DNA from: an uncultured Synergistales bacterium
Lineage (GTDB): Bacteria > Synergistota > Synergistia > Synergistales > Aminobacteriaceae
Direction: 5' to 3'
DNA: 21,300 nucleotides
NCBI GenBank assembly: GCA_905233295.1
Contig: CAJODX010000033.1
Location: 1-21,300, forward strand
The notes under the pieces are model-generated. The model saw nothing but the letters and a program-made list of their open reading frames with translations. It had not been told where the DNA came from and did no database searches. A program made the position numbers and the translations under genes. Shown one piece after another: positions 1 to 7,251 of this stretch. How positions within the stretch are numbered: position 1 is the stretch's first letter; the number at the start of each line of letters is the position of its first letter.

Positions 1-150
1 CATTTCACAGCCGCATTCAATAAGCCTCTCGCATTGTGCCAAAACTTCTTCGTGATTGTCGAGCGGAACTTTCAACATACTTTCGACCCTTACGGGGGAA
101 TTTCCGCCAATTGTTAAATTATTGATTTTTATTTCTCTTTTGCTGTACAT
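1..150 (-). CDS. ispG: 4-hydroxy-3-methylbut-2-enyl diphosphate synthase, N-terminal 50 residues (runs off the window)
   Basis: Only the first 50 codons lie in the window, read from the ATG at 150 down to base 1. The translation starts MYSKREIKINNLTIGG and continues NSPVRVESMLKVPLDN, then AQCERLIECGCEM. This is the IspG/GcpE opening pattern: a basic N-terminus, a NLTIGG-NSPV strand, an ESM/QSM motif, and a helix ending in GC before the first TIM-barrel strand. IspG is the iron-sulphur enzyme of the MEP isoprenoid pathway that makes HMBPP. The ATG lies 6 bp after the rseP stop on the same strand, and an rseP-ispG order is common in MEP-pathway bacteria. There is no clear Shine-Dalgarno, so translational coupling to rseP is likely. 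Identity rests on a short stretch. Confidence 0.8.
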   Translation of the reverse strand, partial: MYSKREIKINNLTIGGNSPVRVESMLKVPLDNHEEVLAQCERLIECGCEM

Positions 151-156
151 GATTAT

Positions 157-1224
157 TTAATGAGTGAAAAATAAATTATAAATATCTTTGCATGTGATTA
201 ACACCATAAGCGAAATCAAAAGCGCAAATCCTGCCATGTGAATCCAGTTTTCGACTTTTTCGGGCAGCCTCCGACGGACTATCATTTCTAATAAAACAAA
301 CAAAATTCTTCCGCCGTCAAGCGCAGGAATGGGAAATAAATTCAAAATTCCAAGATTAAGCGCGATTATGGCAATGAAAGTTATGAAATCCCAAAATCCT
401 TCGCGCATGGCCTTCCCAGACATTGAAGCAATCCCTACCGGTCCTGTAACGTCAGCTTCCTGTCTTCTTGCAATTAACTCATAAAAGCCCCTGAGCATCA
501 TCGAGGTCATTCTGTAAGTGTAATTCAGCGAGCTTTTTATTGCCTTTATAAATCCGTATTTAACGTGGGACGGAGAAACTCCGAGCATTGGCCGCCCGTA
601 TTCTTCATTGACGGGAATTTTAATTTTTAACGTTAAATTTTCTTGCCCGCGTTTAATTTCAAAAATTACGTTTTCATTTTTAAGGCTTTCAGTGCGTATT
701 ATTTCGGACATTCCGCGCCATTTTGAAGTTTTTGAATCTTCGTCGGGCTTTTTGCCGTTCACGCTTAAAATCTCGTCGCCGGATTTAAGTCCCGAAACTT
801 CAGCAGGGAAACCTGGCATTATTTCGCCGATTTTGGTGCTGTCCATGTCAAGAACTCCATACCCCCATAAGAATAAAGCCATTAATAAAACGGCCAATAA
901 AACGTTAAACAAAGAGCCGTTAAGCAGAATTAAAAATCTTTTCCAAGCCGGCTGTTCGTCAAAGCCCATTCCCGGGATAACTATTTCGCCTTCTTCGTCC
1001 TCGTTCATTCCGGCAAGACGGCAAAAGCCCCCAACAGGAAATAAACGCCATGACCATAGCATTTTTGTTTTTTTATTTCTGTGTTGAAGTATCGCGGGCC
1101 CCATTCCGAATGCGAACTCATGAACCTGGACACCTAAAATTTTAGCGGTAACGTAATGCCCGTACTCATGTACTATGACGCACACGGCTATAACTATAAT
1201 AAAAGCAATTAAACTCGTAAGCAA
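157..1224 (-). CDS. rseP: RIP-type site-2 zinc metalloprotease RseP
   Basis: An intramembrane protease that cleaves anti-sigma factors and remnant signal peptides in the cytoplasmic membrane. The 355 residues match the family length. Residues 2-18 form a membrane helix running into the zinc-binding HEYGH (19-23). A second hydrophobic segment lies near 98-121, a PDZ-like domain with AEVSGLKSGDEI at about 130-205, and the C-terminal membrane part carries LNLFPIPALDGGR (294-306), whose Asp303 is the third zinc ligand. The start is TTG at 1224: an AGGAG lies 8 nt upstream and the transmembrane helix begins immediately, while no ATG gives a better fit. ispG follows 6 bp after the stop. The gene is divergent from rapZ, with its own candidate promoter at 1256-1264. 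Confidence 0.93.
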   Translation of the reverse strand: MLTSLIAFIIVIAVCVIVHEYGHYVTAKILGVQVHEFAFGMGPAILQHRNKKTKMLWSWRLFPVGGFCRLAGMNEDEEGEIVIPGMGFDEQPAWKRFLILLNGSLFNVLLAVLLMALFLWGYGVLDMDSTKIGEIMPGFPAEVSGLKSGDEILSVNGKKPDEDSKTSKWRGMSEIIRTESLKNENVIFEIKRGQENLTLKIKIPVNEEYGRPMLGVSPSHVKYGFIKAIKSSLNYTYRMTSMMLRGFYELIARRQEADVTGPVGIASMSGKAMREGFWDFITFIAIIALNLGILNLFPIPALDGGRILFVLLEMIVRRRLPEKVENWIHMAGFALLISLMVLITCKDIYNLFFTH

Positions 1225-1255
1225 AATTTTTTCTCCTGATTAGAATTTATTAATA

Positions 1256-1264
1256 AGTATAACA
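1256..1264 (-). promoter_or_regulatory. Candidate extended -10 promoter of rseP
   Basis: Read on the minus strand the bases are TGTTATACT, an extended -10 (TGn plus a TATAAT-like hexamer), 31 nt upstream of the TTG start of rseP. No convincing -35 is present. It lies within 15 bp of the rapZ -10 on the other strand, so the two genes have tightly packed divergent promoters. Confidence 0.45.
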
Positions 1265-1268
1265 GGAA

Positions 1269-1277
1269 TGTTAAAAT
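1269..1277 (+). promoter_or_regulatory. Candidate extended -10 promoter of rapZ
   Basis: TGTTAAAAT, an extended -10 with 5 of 6 matches to TATAAT, lies 15 nt before the AAAGGAGG ribosome-binding site (1292-1299) of rapZ. The implied leader is short. The -35 region is poor, as at most promoters in this window. Confidence 0.4.
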
Positions 1278-1307
1278 AATCTGCTGAATTAAAAGGAGGC
1301 TGAATGA

Positions 1308-2174
1308 ATGAATCAGTTCATCATCGTTACTGGAATGAGCGGAGCTGGAAAAACTATGACGCTGAAAGTCCTTGAGGATTTCGGCTTCATCACGATAGAT
1401 AACCTTCCGCCCGCGCTTCTGCCGCAGGTGTTTACTCTCATATATGAGCGTCCCGAAGCTTCAAGAAAACGCGGTGTTGTTGCGACTGTCGATATTCGTA
1501 ACGTAAGCAAAGATTTTGTGAAAGTCATTGATGAAATTTCACAGGCATGGAGCGGCGATGTGAAAGTTTTATTTCTCACTGCGTCTGATGAAGAGTTACT
1601 GCGCCGTTACGAACGCACAAGACGTGTTCACCCTCTGAGCCACGGACGCTCGACTCTTGAAGGAATTTTGACTGAGCGTGAACTTCTTGCGCCTGTTCTC
1701 GACCGCGCTGATATTATCATAGATACGTCGTTGATGGATTTACATCAGCACAGAGAAAGGCTTGTAAAAGAATTTTTCAATCATAACGACGGCGGAATTT
1801 CAATTTTAATCAGCTCTTTCGGCTATAAATACGGCGTTCCTCAGGACAGCAGCTTTATCATGGACGTTCGCGGTTTGCCAAATCCGTATTACGTTGACGA
1901 ATTAAAAAATTTAACGGGACAGGACGAACCCGTGAAAGAATTTTTGCTGAAATTTCCGGAAACTCATAAATGTCTTGAGCTGACGAAAAATTTTCTTGAT
2001 TTCTTCATTCCGCAGTTTCTGAACAACGTCCGCGGACAGCTTCATATCTCCGTAGGCTGTACAGGCGGGCGTCATCGTTCTGTTGCTGTGGCTGAATGGC
2101 TCGGGGAAATTTACTCGAAAATTTACAGCGGAGTCTGCGTTATTCACAGAGATAAAGGACACGGGCATCAGTAA
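1308..2174 (+). CDS. rapZ: RNase adapter / nucleotide-binding protein RapZ (YvcJ family)
   Basis: A P-loop protein that, in enterobacteria, binds the GlmZ small RNA and controls amino-sugar synthesis. In other phyla it is known as YvcJ, a nucleotide-binding protein. At 288 residues it has the standard length. Walker A is GMSGAGKT (9-16), followed by the family-specific FITIDNLPPALLP, DVRGLPNPYYVDELKNLTG (about 186-204) and the C-terminal signature GCTGGRHRSV (250-259). The ATG at 1308 lies 8 nt after a strong AAAGGAGG; the ATG at 1304 is in another frame. yvcK begins 1 bp after the stop, the conserved rapZ-yvcK arrangement. The usual third gene of that cluster, whiA, is not here: an HTH gene of another type follows yvcK. 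Confidence 0.95.
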   Translation: MNQFIIVTGMSGAGKTMTLKVLEDFGFITIDNLPPALLPQVFTLIYERPEASRKRGVVATVDIRNVSKDFVKVIDEISQAWSGDVKVLFLTASDEELLRRYERTRRVHPLSHGRSTLEGILTERELLAPVLDRADIIIDTSLMDLHQHRERLVKEFFNHNDGGISILISSFGYKYGVPQDSSFIMDVRGLPNPYYVDELKNLTGQDEPVKEFLLKFPETHKCLELTKNFLDFFIPQFLNNVRGQLHISVGCTGGRHRSVAVAEWLGEIYSKIYSGVCVIHRDKGHGHQ

Positions 2175-2175
2175 A

Positions 2176-3264
2176 ATGGATTTTGCATTAGGAGTTTTCA
2201 CGGCTTTAATAATTTTATTTCTTTTTGGACGGATAAAATTTAATTCAGGCAAGCCGGTTATAGAACGCGCAATTTCAAAAAGACTTTCCAGCGGTCCTTA
2301 CATTGTCGCAGTCGGAGGCGGTACAGGACTTTCAACTCTGTTACGCGGCATAAAGGCTTTCACTCGCAACATCACGGCTGTCGTTGCCGTTACCGATGAA
2401 GGCGGAAGCTCAGGAAGAATCCGCAACGAATGGGGAATGTTACCGCCCGGCGATGTCCGAAACTGCATTGCCGCACTGGCGGAAAATGACAACGAACTCA
2501 AAAAAATTCTTGACTTCAGATTTGACAGAGGCGAACTCTCAGGACACAGCCTTGGAAATTTGCTGTTGCTCGCTGTTACTGAGATGAGCGGCGATTTCAG
2601 CACAGCTGTTGAAAAAATGAATCATCTGCTTTCAATACGCGGACGTGTTCTGCCGGTAACGACAGAGCAAATAACGCTGATGGGCAAAACGAAAGACGGA
2701 CTGGAAGTCAAAGGCGAGCTTGACATTTCAGCGCACGGACACGAGCTTGACGAAATATGGCTTGAACCGATGAACGCAAGACCTCTGCCGGAAGTTTTGA
2801 ATGCTGTCGATGAATCCGATGTTATTTTGCTTGGACCCGGAAGCCTTTTCACGAGCGTCATTCCGAATTTGCTGCTTCCGGATTTTGCTGACAAATTAAA
2901 AGATTCTCCCGTTCCGAAAATTTATATCTGCAACCTGATGACTCAGCCCGATGAAACTCAAGGCATGAATATTCTTCAGCATCTTGAATGGGTCAGCGTT
3001 GCTCTCGGGTGCGTTCCTGATTTTGTCATCGCGAACAGCGAACCTGTTCCCGAAGATATTATCGAGGCATATAAAAGTCAGGGAGCTTCTCCTTTATTTT
3101 TGGATTATCATCAGCGCGAAGCCATAAAAGACATGGGCTGCATATACGTTGAAGCGCCGATAATGTCTGTTTTCGAGAGCGAAAAAGAAGGTCGGGTTAT
3201 CCGCCACGATTCTCAGAAACTTGCATCAGTGATTTTCAGATTAGTACGCAGGCTTAACGAATGA
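2176..3264 (+). CDS. yvcK: YvcK-family gluconeogenesis factor (CofD-like) with N-terminal membrane helix
   Basis: A CofD-like, UDP-sugar-binding protein. In Bacillus, YvcK is needed for growth on gluconeogenic carbon and for normal cell shape. The 362-residue product has the core motifs GGGTGLSTLLRG (47-58), DEGGSSGR (74-81), PPGDVRNC (90-97) and HSLGNL (124-129). I chose ATG 2176, just after the rapZ TAA. The frame stays open further upstream, but that part overlaps rapZ and resembles nothing. An AAGGA at 2155-2159 is far upstream (16 nt), so coupling to rapZ is likely. Unlike the soluble Bacillus protein, residues 3-18 (FALGVFTALIILFLFG) form a hydrophobic helix, suggesting membrane anchoring. 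Longer membrane-attached versions occur in other anaerobes. Confidence 0.92.
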   Translation: MDFALGVFTALIILFLFGRIKFNSGKPVIERAISKRLSSGPYIVAVGGGTGLSTLLRGIKAFTRNITAVVAVTDEGGSSGRIRNEWGMLPPGDVRNCIAALAENDNELKKILDFRFDRGELSGHSLGNLLLLAVTEMSGDFSTAVEKMNHLLSIRGRVLPVTTEQITLMGKTKDGLEVKGELDISAHGHELDEIWLEPMNARPLPEVLNAVDESDVILLGPGSLFTSVIPNLLLPDFADKLKDSPVPKIYICNLMTQPDETQGMNILQHLEWVSVALGCVPDFVIANSEPVPEDIIEAYKSQGASPLFLDYHQREAIKDMGCIYVEAPIMSVFESEKEGRVIRHDSQKLASVIFRLVRRLNE

Positions 3265-3383
3265 AAAAATTCTTCAGCCGGTGATTTTTTTCAAAGACAC
3301 ACACTGAGCTGTTTTTCTTTCGCTTAAAAAACAAATTTTCCAATTAATAATTCATGTATGTTGTAGCAAAGTTTGCATATTAA

Positions 3384-3392
3384 TGCTAAAAT
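3384..3392 (+). promoter_or_regulatory. Candidate extended -10 promoter of the HTH gene
   Basis: TGCTAAAAT, preceded by TTGCATA, matches the arrangement upstream of the symporter gene at 18478-18486 (TTGCATA, a few bases, then TGCTAAAATA). It lies 23 nt before the GAAAGGA ribosome-binding site at 3416-3422. The rest of the 167-bp yvcK-HTH gap (3265-3431) is AT-rich, and I see no clear terminator in it. Confidence 0.4.
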
Positions 3393-3431
3393 ACGCGCAA
3401 TACTAAAATAATAAAGAAAGGATTTGTTAAT

Positions 3432-4034
3432 ATGCCTGATACTAACAACACCGGTGCAGAATTAAAAAAAGTTAAAGATTTCAACGATGAAGAGAAAGCC
3501 GCTATTGCTGCAAGAGCAAAAAGAAGCGAACTTTCAAGAGTAGCAAAAGATTTTGGAACATCGTGGCAGGTTGTCAATGCAATTCAGAAAGCCGCTCAGA
3601 AGTCAGCAAAGAAAACAAAATCAGCGGCAACAAAAGCTGCGCAGACAAGAAAATCAAACGCTGCAAAACGAAATGCCCCAAGAAATTCGCGCTTCACGGA
3701 AAATGAACGTCTTGCAATATTACAGCGTGCAACTGAAATCGGCGTAACGAATGCAGCTGCCGAAGCCGGCATAAGCAAATGGACAATCTTCCAGTGGAGA
3801 AAAGTCCTGAAGAAGAGGGGTTATGATATTCCCAAAGCTTCACGCAAACGTTCATCATCATTCAACCGCACAGCCGCAAACATTCAGGTCAATGCCGCCG
3901 CTGTTGCAAAAACAGACATGAGAAGGGGAAGCTACACGCCTTTGGAAGTCGAAAACAGACTTTTGAAACAGCAGATCGAAAATCTCACTGAACAGGTGAA
4001 AAAGCTCCGTGAAGCTCTGGCACGTTTAGCCTGA
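3432..4034 (+). CDS. Protein with two helix-turn-helix domains, basic linker and C-terminal coiled coil
   Basis: I do not recognise a named family. The 200-residue protein has two homeodomain/transposase-like HTH units that look like copies of each other: 17-55 (starting FNDEEKAAIAARA) and 88-130 (starting FTENERLAILQRA, ending WRKVLKKRG). They are joined by a Lys/Ala-rich, histone-H1-like linker (about 55-85). The last 30 residues (ENRLLKQQIENLTEQVKKLR region, 174-198) form leucine heptads and should dimerise. HTH of this kind occurs in IS3-type OrfA proteins, but there is no OrfB and no inverted repeats, so a stand-alone regulator or nucleoid-type protein is more likely. Start ATG has GAAAGGA 9 nt upstream. 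A terminator follows directly, then a two-component system. Confidence 0.75.
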   Translation: MPDTNNTGAELKKVKDFNDEEKAAIAARAKRSELSRVAKDFGTSWQVVNAIQKAAQKSAKKTKSAATKAAQTRKSNAAKRNAPRNSRFTENERLAILQRATEIGVTNAAAEAGISKWTIFQWRKVLKKRGYDIPKASRKRSSSFNRTAANIQVNAAAVAKTDMRRGSYTPLEVENRLLKQQIENLTEQVKKLREALARLA

Positions 4035-4053
4035 TTCACGAAAATCCCTCAAA

Positions 4054-4090
4054 GGCCGGAATCTAAATCAGACTCCGGCTCATTTTTTTT
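4054..4090 (+). terminator. Intrinsic terminator after the HTH gene
   Basis: GCCGGAATCT pairs with AGACTCCGGC (one A/C mismatch) around an AAATC loop, followed by eight T after TCA (4083-4090). It ends 3 bp before the GTG of the response regulator. Confidence 0.8.
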
Positions 4091-4093
4091 ATC

Positions 4094-4849
4094 GTGCAAA
4101 ATCTTAATATCGCAATCGTTGATGATAACGTTTTCGACAGTGAAAAATTAAAACGCTCTGTCAGAAATTTTTTTGCCGAAGAAAACCCCGCTCTCGAATT
4201 TGAAATTGAAATTTTCAGAAACGGCGAAGAAATTTTAAAAATTTTTACGCCCGAAAAATTTCAGATTATATTCATGGATATAATAATGAAGAACATTTCG
4301 GGAATTGAAACCGCAAAAAAACTCCGTGAACTCGACAGCAAAGTTATGATAATCTTTACAACGACTTCAGCTGAATTTGCTTTCGAGGCGTTTCCGATTC
4401 ATTCTTTCGATTACATATTAAAACCTTATAATTCAGAAAGAATAAATTACGTTCTGCACGAAGCCGTAAAAATTCTGGAATCTTCCGAGCCATATATAAA
4501 TGTAAGAGTTTCGCGCAGCAGTTATAAAATTCCTCTTAAAAATATTTCAGCTGTACTTTCAGACAATCATAACGTTGAACTTGTAATGAGGAACGGTCAG
4601 TCAATGTTGTGCTGCATGACCTTCAAAGAATTTCAAAATATGCTTGCAGATAAAGCAAATTTTCTTGAATGCAACAGAGGCATTATCATAAACATGGACT
4701 GCGTGATGTCATTGAACAGAGACAAAGACGTTTTCATAATGCAGAACGGAGCGCACTACGCCATTCATGTCCGCAGACATAAAAATATTATAGAATCATT
4801 CACGCAATATCAAATCACAAAGCTCAGGAGTTCAAAAGGTGAATTTTGA
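4094..4849 (+). CDS. LytTR-family response regulator (AgrA/LytR type)
   Basis: A DNA-binding regulator activated by phosphorylation. Of 251 residues, 1-120 are a receiver domain: acidic pair Asp10-Asp11, phospho-acceptor Asp62 in FMDIIMKN, the T/S position at about 89-91, and Lys110 in DYILKP. Residues from about 135 to 240 are a LytTR domain (VRVSRSSYKIPLKNISAV, then FLECNRGIIINMDCV). The start is GTG 4094. It has no Shine-Dalgarno, because a terminator occupies the upstream bases, but the first receiver strand begins at residue 4, so little room remains for another start. The 3' end overlaps the kinase start by 11 bp. Such pairs usually control secreted products or peptide signalling; the genes downstream encode secreted proteins. 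Confidence 0.92.
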   Translation: MQNLNIAIVDDNVFDSEKLKRSVRNFFAEENPALEFEIEIFRNGEEILKIFTPEKFQIIFMDIIMKNISGIETAKKLRELDSKVMIIFTTTSAEFAFEAFPIHSFDYILKPYNSERINYVLHEAVKILESSEPYINVRVSRSSYKIPLKNISAVLSDNHNVELVMRNGQSMLCCMTFKEFQNMLADKANFLECNRGIIINMDCVMSLNRDKDVFIMQNGAHYAIHVRRHKNIIESFTQYQITKLRSSKGEF

Positions 4850-6167
4850 AATTTTTTTCAGATACGTAATCGAGTTTTTAACGATAATCCCTGCGGCGGC
4901 GTTTGCTGTCCTTCCTGCACGAGAGTATATAAAAATAAAATCGCCGCGTTCAATTTTAATAAATATATTTTTAATTTTTCTTTTAATTTTCAGTTCGGCG
5001 TATATCGCGATGATTTACTCTTTTCGGGTCGGAAAAATTCTGTTTGCTGACGGGATTATTTTATTCATTTTTTATAACGCTGTAATAGATATGCGGCTCG
5101 CAAAAAAAATTTTCTGTTTTTTCAATTCCGTAATGATCTGTATGATGTGCAACTATTACGCGATACTCATAATGTCGCCGTATGAAATGAAAAATTTAAT
5201 GTGGCATTCGGTACGGCTCTTTACGATAAGGTCGGCGTGTGTGTCTTTAAGTCTTGCGGCTGTGTGCGGAATAATTTTTTTCAGAACTTTTACGTTAAAA
5301 CTTTCAACGCTGTTAAGTGAAAAAAATTTTGAAAGCACGTGGAATTATTTATTTTTAATTCCATTGTTAATGGTTCTGCTCTTATACTGGATGACGCCTA
5401 TAAATCCTCTTTTTCTGATGACAGGGCGTGTCCGTCCGATTGCGCTTGTGCTGATAACGTTTTTATTGTTTACGGAATTTATGTTTTATGACATTTTGTG
5501 GAGTAGCACTGCAAACGTTATAAAAAACGCGAAACTGCGGCAGGAAAATAATCTTTATTTAATAGAAAGCAAACGCTACAACGAACTTAAAAATTATATG
5601 TACGAAAGCAGAGTTATGCGCCATGATTTCAGACAGCATATTGCCGTATTGACGGAGCTTGCAAGAGCAGGAAAGCTTGATGAAATTCTCCGTTACGCCG
5701 AAGAACTCAACGAAAAAAGCCGGTCATATATTTTTTATTGTTCAAATAACGCTGTTGACGCAATCGCCGCATACTATGACAGCAAAGCCCACACGGATAA
5801 AATAAAAATAAACTGGCGGCTCGAACTCCCAGCAGAGCTTTCGGTGAAAGAATCTGAATTTTGCGCGATGCTCGGAAATTTAATCGAAAACGCGTTAAAC
5901 GCCGTAAAAAAAATTCCCGTTGAAGAAAGAAAAATAAATGTATTTTCTTCAATGCTGTCGGAGAGCATGATCGGAATTTCCATCGACAACCCTTTCACAG
6001 GCGAAATAAAATTCAATCACGCTGGGCTTCCTGTTTCAAAAACAGAAAATCACGGTCTTGGACTTGTTTCTGTTTCAAATATCGTCAGAAGATATAACGG
6101 CTCATTAAAAATTAAAACAGAAGAAAATATTTTTTATGCAGACATAATTTTGTACTGTCCTGCGTGA
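4839..6167 (+). CDS. AgrC-like sensor histidine kinase with GHKL ATPase domain
   Basis: The membrane sensor partner of the preceding LytTR regulator. About six or seven hydrophobic segments cover residues 8-220, with no recognisable extracellular domain, as in AgrC/ComD-type peptide sensors. A helical DHp region follows, with His262 in the motif MRHDFRQH. The ATPase domain has Asn351 in GNLIENALNAV (N-box) and HGLGL (405-409, G-box). Length 442 fits the HPK10 group. The start is GTG 4839, with AGGAG at 4825-4829, overlapping the regulator's end, so the two are translationally coupled. No agrB- or agrD-like gene is visible, so the signal is unknown. The reading is AT-rich compared with rapZ-yvcK. 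Confidence 0.9.
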   Translation: MNFEIFFRYVIEFLTIIPAAAFAVLPAREYIKIKSPRSILINIFLIFLLIFSSAYIAMIYSFRVGKILFADGIILFIFYNAVIDMRLAKKIFCFFNSVMICMMCNYYAILIMSPYEMKNLMWHSVRLFTIRSACVSLSLAAVCGIIFFRTFTLKLSTLLSEKNFESTWNYLFLIPLLMVLLLYWMTPINPLFLMTGRVRPIALVLITFLLFTEFMFYDILWSSTANVIKNAKLRQENNLYLIESKRYNELKNYMYESRVMRHDFRQHIAVLTELARAGKLDEILRYAEELNEKSRSYIFYCSNNAVDAIAAYYDSKAHTDKIKINWRLELPAELSVKESEFCAMLGNLIENALNAVKKIPVEERKINVFSSMLSESMIGISIDNPFTGEIKFNHAGLPVSKTENHGLGLVSVSNIVRRYNGSLKIKTEENIFYADIILYCPA

Positions 6168-6200
6168 ATGTCATTTTAACTGCGTGAACGTCGTTGAAAA
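6161..6200 (+). repeat. Two 20-bp direct repeats, possible LytTR operator
   Basis: The bases 6161-6180 and 6181-6200 match at 16 of 20 positions (CTGCGTGAATGTCATTTTAA and CTGCGTGAACGTCGTTGAAA). The first contains the kinase stop codon and the second ends on the -35 hexamer of the next gene. Paired direct repeats about two helical turns apart, next to the -35, are the usual site of LytTR activators. The core does not closely match the AgrA consensus. Confidence 0.55.
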
Positions 6201-6223
6201 AGAAATTTCAAAATGAAATAATT
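6195..6223 (+). promoter_or_regulatory. Sigma70-type promoter of the secreted-protein genes
   Basis: TTGAAA (6195-6200), a 17-bp spacer and AATAAT (6218-6223) give 5 of 6 matches at both boxes. It is the only well-spaced two-box promoter I found in the window. It lies 36 nt before the ATG at 6259, whose ribosome-binding site is CAGGAGG. Confidence 0.6.
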
Positions 6224-6258
6224 TCCGCGTTGAAAAATTTTTTTCAGGAGGTTTTATT

Positions 6259-6696
6259 ATGAAACGTTTATTGACAGTTACGGCTCTTATCGCGTTATTT
6301 GCTTCAGCGGCTTTTGCTGCAACTCAGGATTTCGGTGCTTTCACAGTTGACGTTCTTGACGGCTGGACAGCAACACAGGAAGGTCCGACAGCAGTAATCG
6401 TGAAAAATGACAATACGGCTTCATTGAGCATCACACTCGCTGATACAGAAGGTGTATCACGCGCAGACCTTGCAAACGCATTCGTGGAAGAGTTCAAAAA
6501 ATCATTCGCAAACGTAAGCAAACCTGAGGCTGACGCTGACGGCGACTATACATTCACCATGGTCAACGGCAACGGCGTTGAGAGCAAAGCTCTTCTTACC
6601 GGCGACGATGCACAGTACTGCCTTTTCGTAATGACCGGCGTTGAAGCGGCTGGCGATGAAATTTCAACAATGCTCGGCTCAGTCAAAGACAAATAA
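6259..6696 (+). CDS. Small secreted protein, paralog 1 of 3
   Basis: Unknown function. The 145-residue product opens with a clear signal peptide (MKRLLTVTALIALFASAAFA, cleavage after AFA, residue 20), leaving about 125 mature residues. The mature part begins TQDFGAFTVDVLDGWTA and ends in a segment CLFVMTG, then a helix to the C-terminus. The FTVDV-DGW-A opening followed by alternating strands resembles DcrB/PsbP-like single-domain proteins; that fold assignment is inference. It is closely similar in layout to the next gene and to the broken third copy, so this is a local gene amplification. Strong CAGGAGG ribosome-binding site and a two-box promoter with direct repeats precede it, next to the two-component system. 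Confidence 0.85.
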   Translation: MKRLLTVTALIALFASAAFAATQDFGAFTVDVLDGWTATQEGPTAVIVKNDNTASLSITLADTEGVSRADLANAFVEEFKKSFANVSKPEADADGDYTFTMVNGNGVESKALLTGDDAQYCLFVMTGVEAAGDEISTMLGSVKDK

Positions 6697-6742
6697 AAAA
6701 AATTTTTTAAATTTAAAAATATAAAAGGAGAGTTTTAAGATT

Positions 6743-7162
6743 ATGAAACGTTTATTTCTTGCATTAACATTGGTTGCGGTTTTCGCATTTTCGGCATTCG
6801 CGGGCGTACAGGATTTCGGAAAATTCACCATTGATGTTCCTGACGGCTGGACAGCAGAGCAGGACGGCGAGACAGTCGGCATCGTAAAAGATGACAACAG
6901 CGCGGCAATGAGCATATCAGTCGATACGACTGATGGCGCAAGTCTTAAAGAGATTGCCGATGAATTTTTCAAAGAGCTTAACGGCAAAAATCTTCAGGCA
7001 GACAACAATGTTTACACATTTGAGTTCACGAATGCCAATGGTGTTGTCAGCAAAGCAATCCTTTCCGGCGAAGGCTCACAGTACTGCCTTTTTGTGATTA
7101 CAGGCGCAGAGAATGCTCCTGAAGAAATTTCAAAGATGCTTGACTCGGTTGTCGAGAAATAA
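6743..7162 (+). CDS. Small secreted protein, paralog 2 of 3
   Basis: Unknown function. The 139 residues start with a signal peptide (MKRLFLALTLVAVFAFSAFA, cleaved after AFA), and the mature protein begins GVQDFGKFTIDVPDGWTAEQ. It parallels paralog 1 along its whole length: the DGWTA motif, IVKDDNSAAMSIS matching IVKNDNTASLSIT, NANGVVSKAILSG matching NGNGVESKALLTG, and QYCLFVITG matching QYCLFVMTG. It lies 46 bp after paralog 1 with AAAGGAGAG before the ATG and no promoter or terminator between, so the two are probably cotranscribed. A strong terminator follows at 7187-7223. Confidence 0.85.
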   Translation: MKRLFLALTLVAVFAFSAFAGVQDFGKFTIDVPDGWTAEQDGETVGIVKDDNSAAMSISVDTTDGASLKEIADEFFKELNGKNLQADNNVYTFEFTNANGVVSKAILSGEGSQYCLFVITGAENAPEEISKMLDSVVEK

Positions 7163-7186
7163 AATCAGTTCACATGTTTTTTTCGG

Positions 7187-7223
7187 TCAGTCGCGATACT
7201 GTTAAGACGCGGCTGATTTTTTT
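7187..7223 (+). terminator. Intrinsic terminator between paralogs 2 and 3
   Basis: TCAGTCGCG pairs with CGCGGCTGA (one G-T wobble) around a 12-nt loop, followed by seven T. It separates paralogs 1-2 from paralog 3 and the protease. I see no clear promoter in the 28 bp that remain before the next start codon. Confidence 0.8.
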
Positions 7224-7251
7224 ATATATAATTTTCGGGAGGTGTTTTTTT

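Noticed and set aside
608..1087. Open frame on the plus strand opposite rseP
   Set aside because: It is fully antisense to a well-supported protease gene and its translation shows no family features.
2083..2175. Upstream extension of yvcK by 31 codons
   Set aside because: It overlaps the conserved end of rapZ in another frame and its residues match nothing in the YvcK family; the ATG at 2176 is preferred.
3432..4034. The HTH gene as part of an IS3-type insertion sequence
   Set aside because: No OrfB, no terminal inverted repeats and no target duplication flank it, and its C-terminal coiled coil is followed by a normal terminator.
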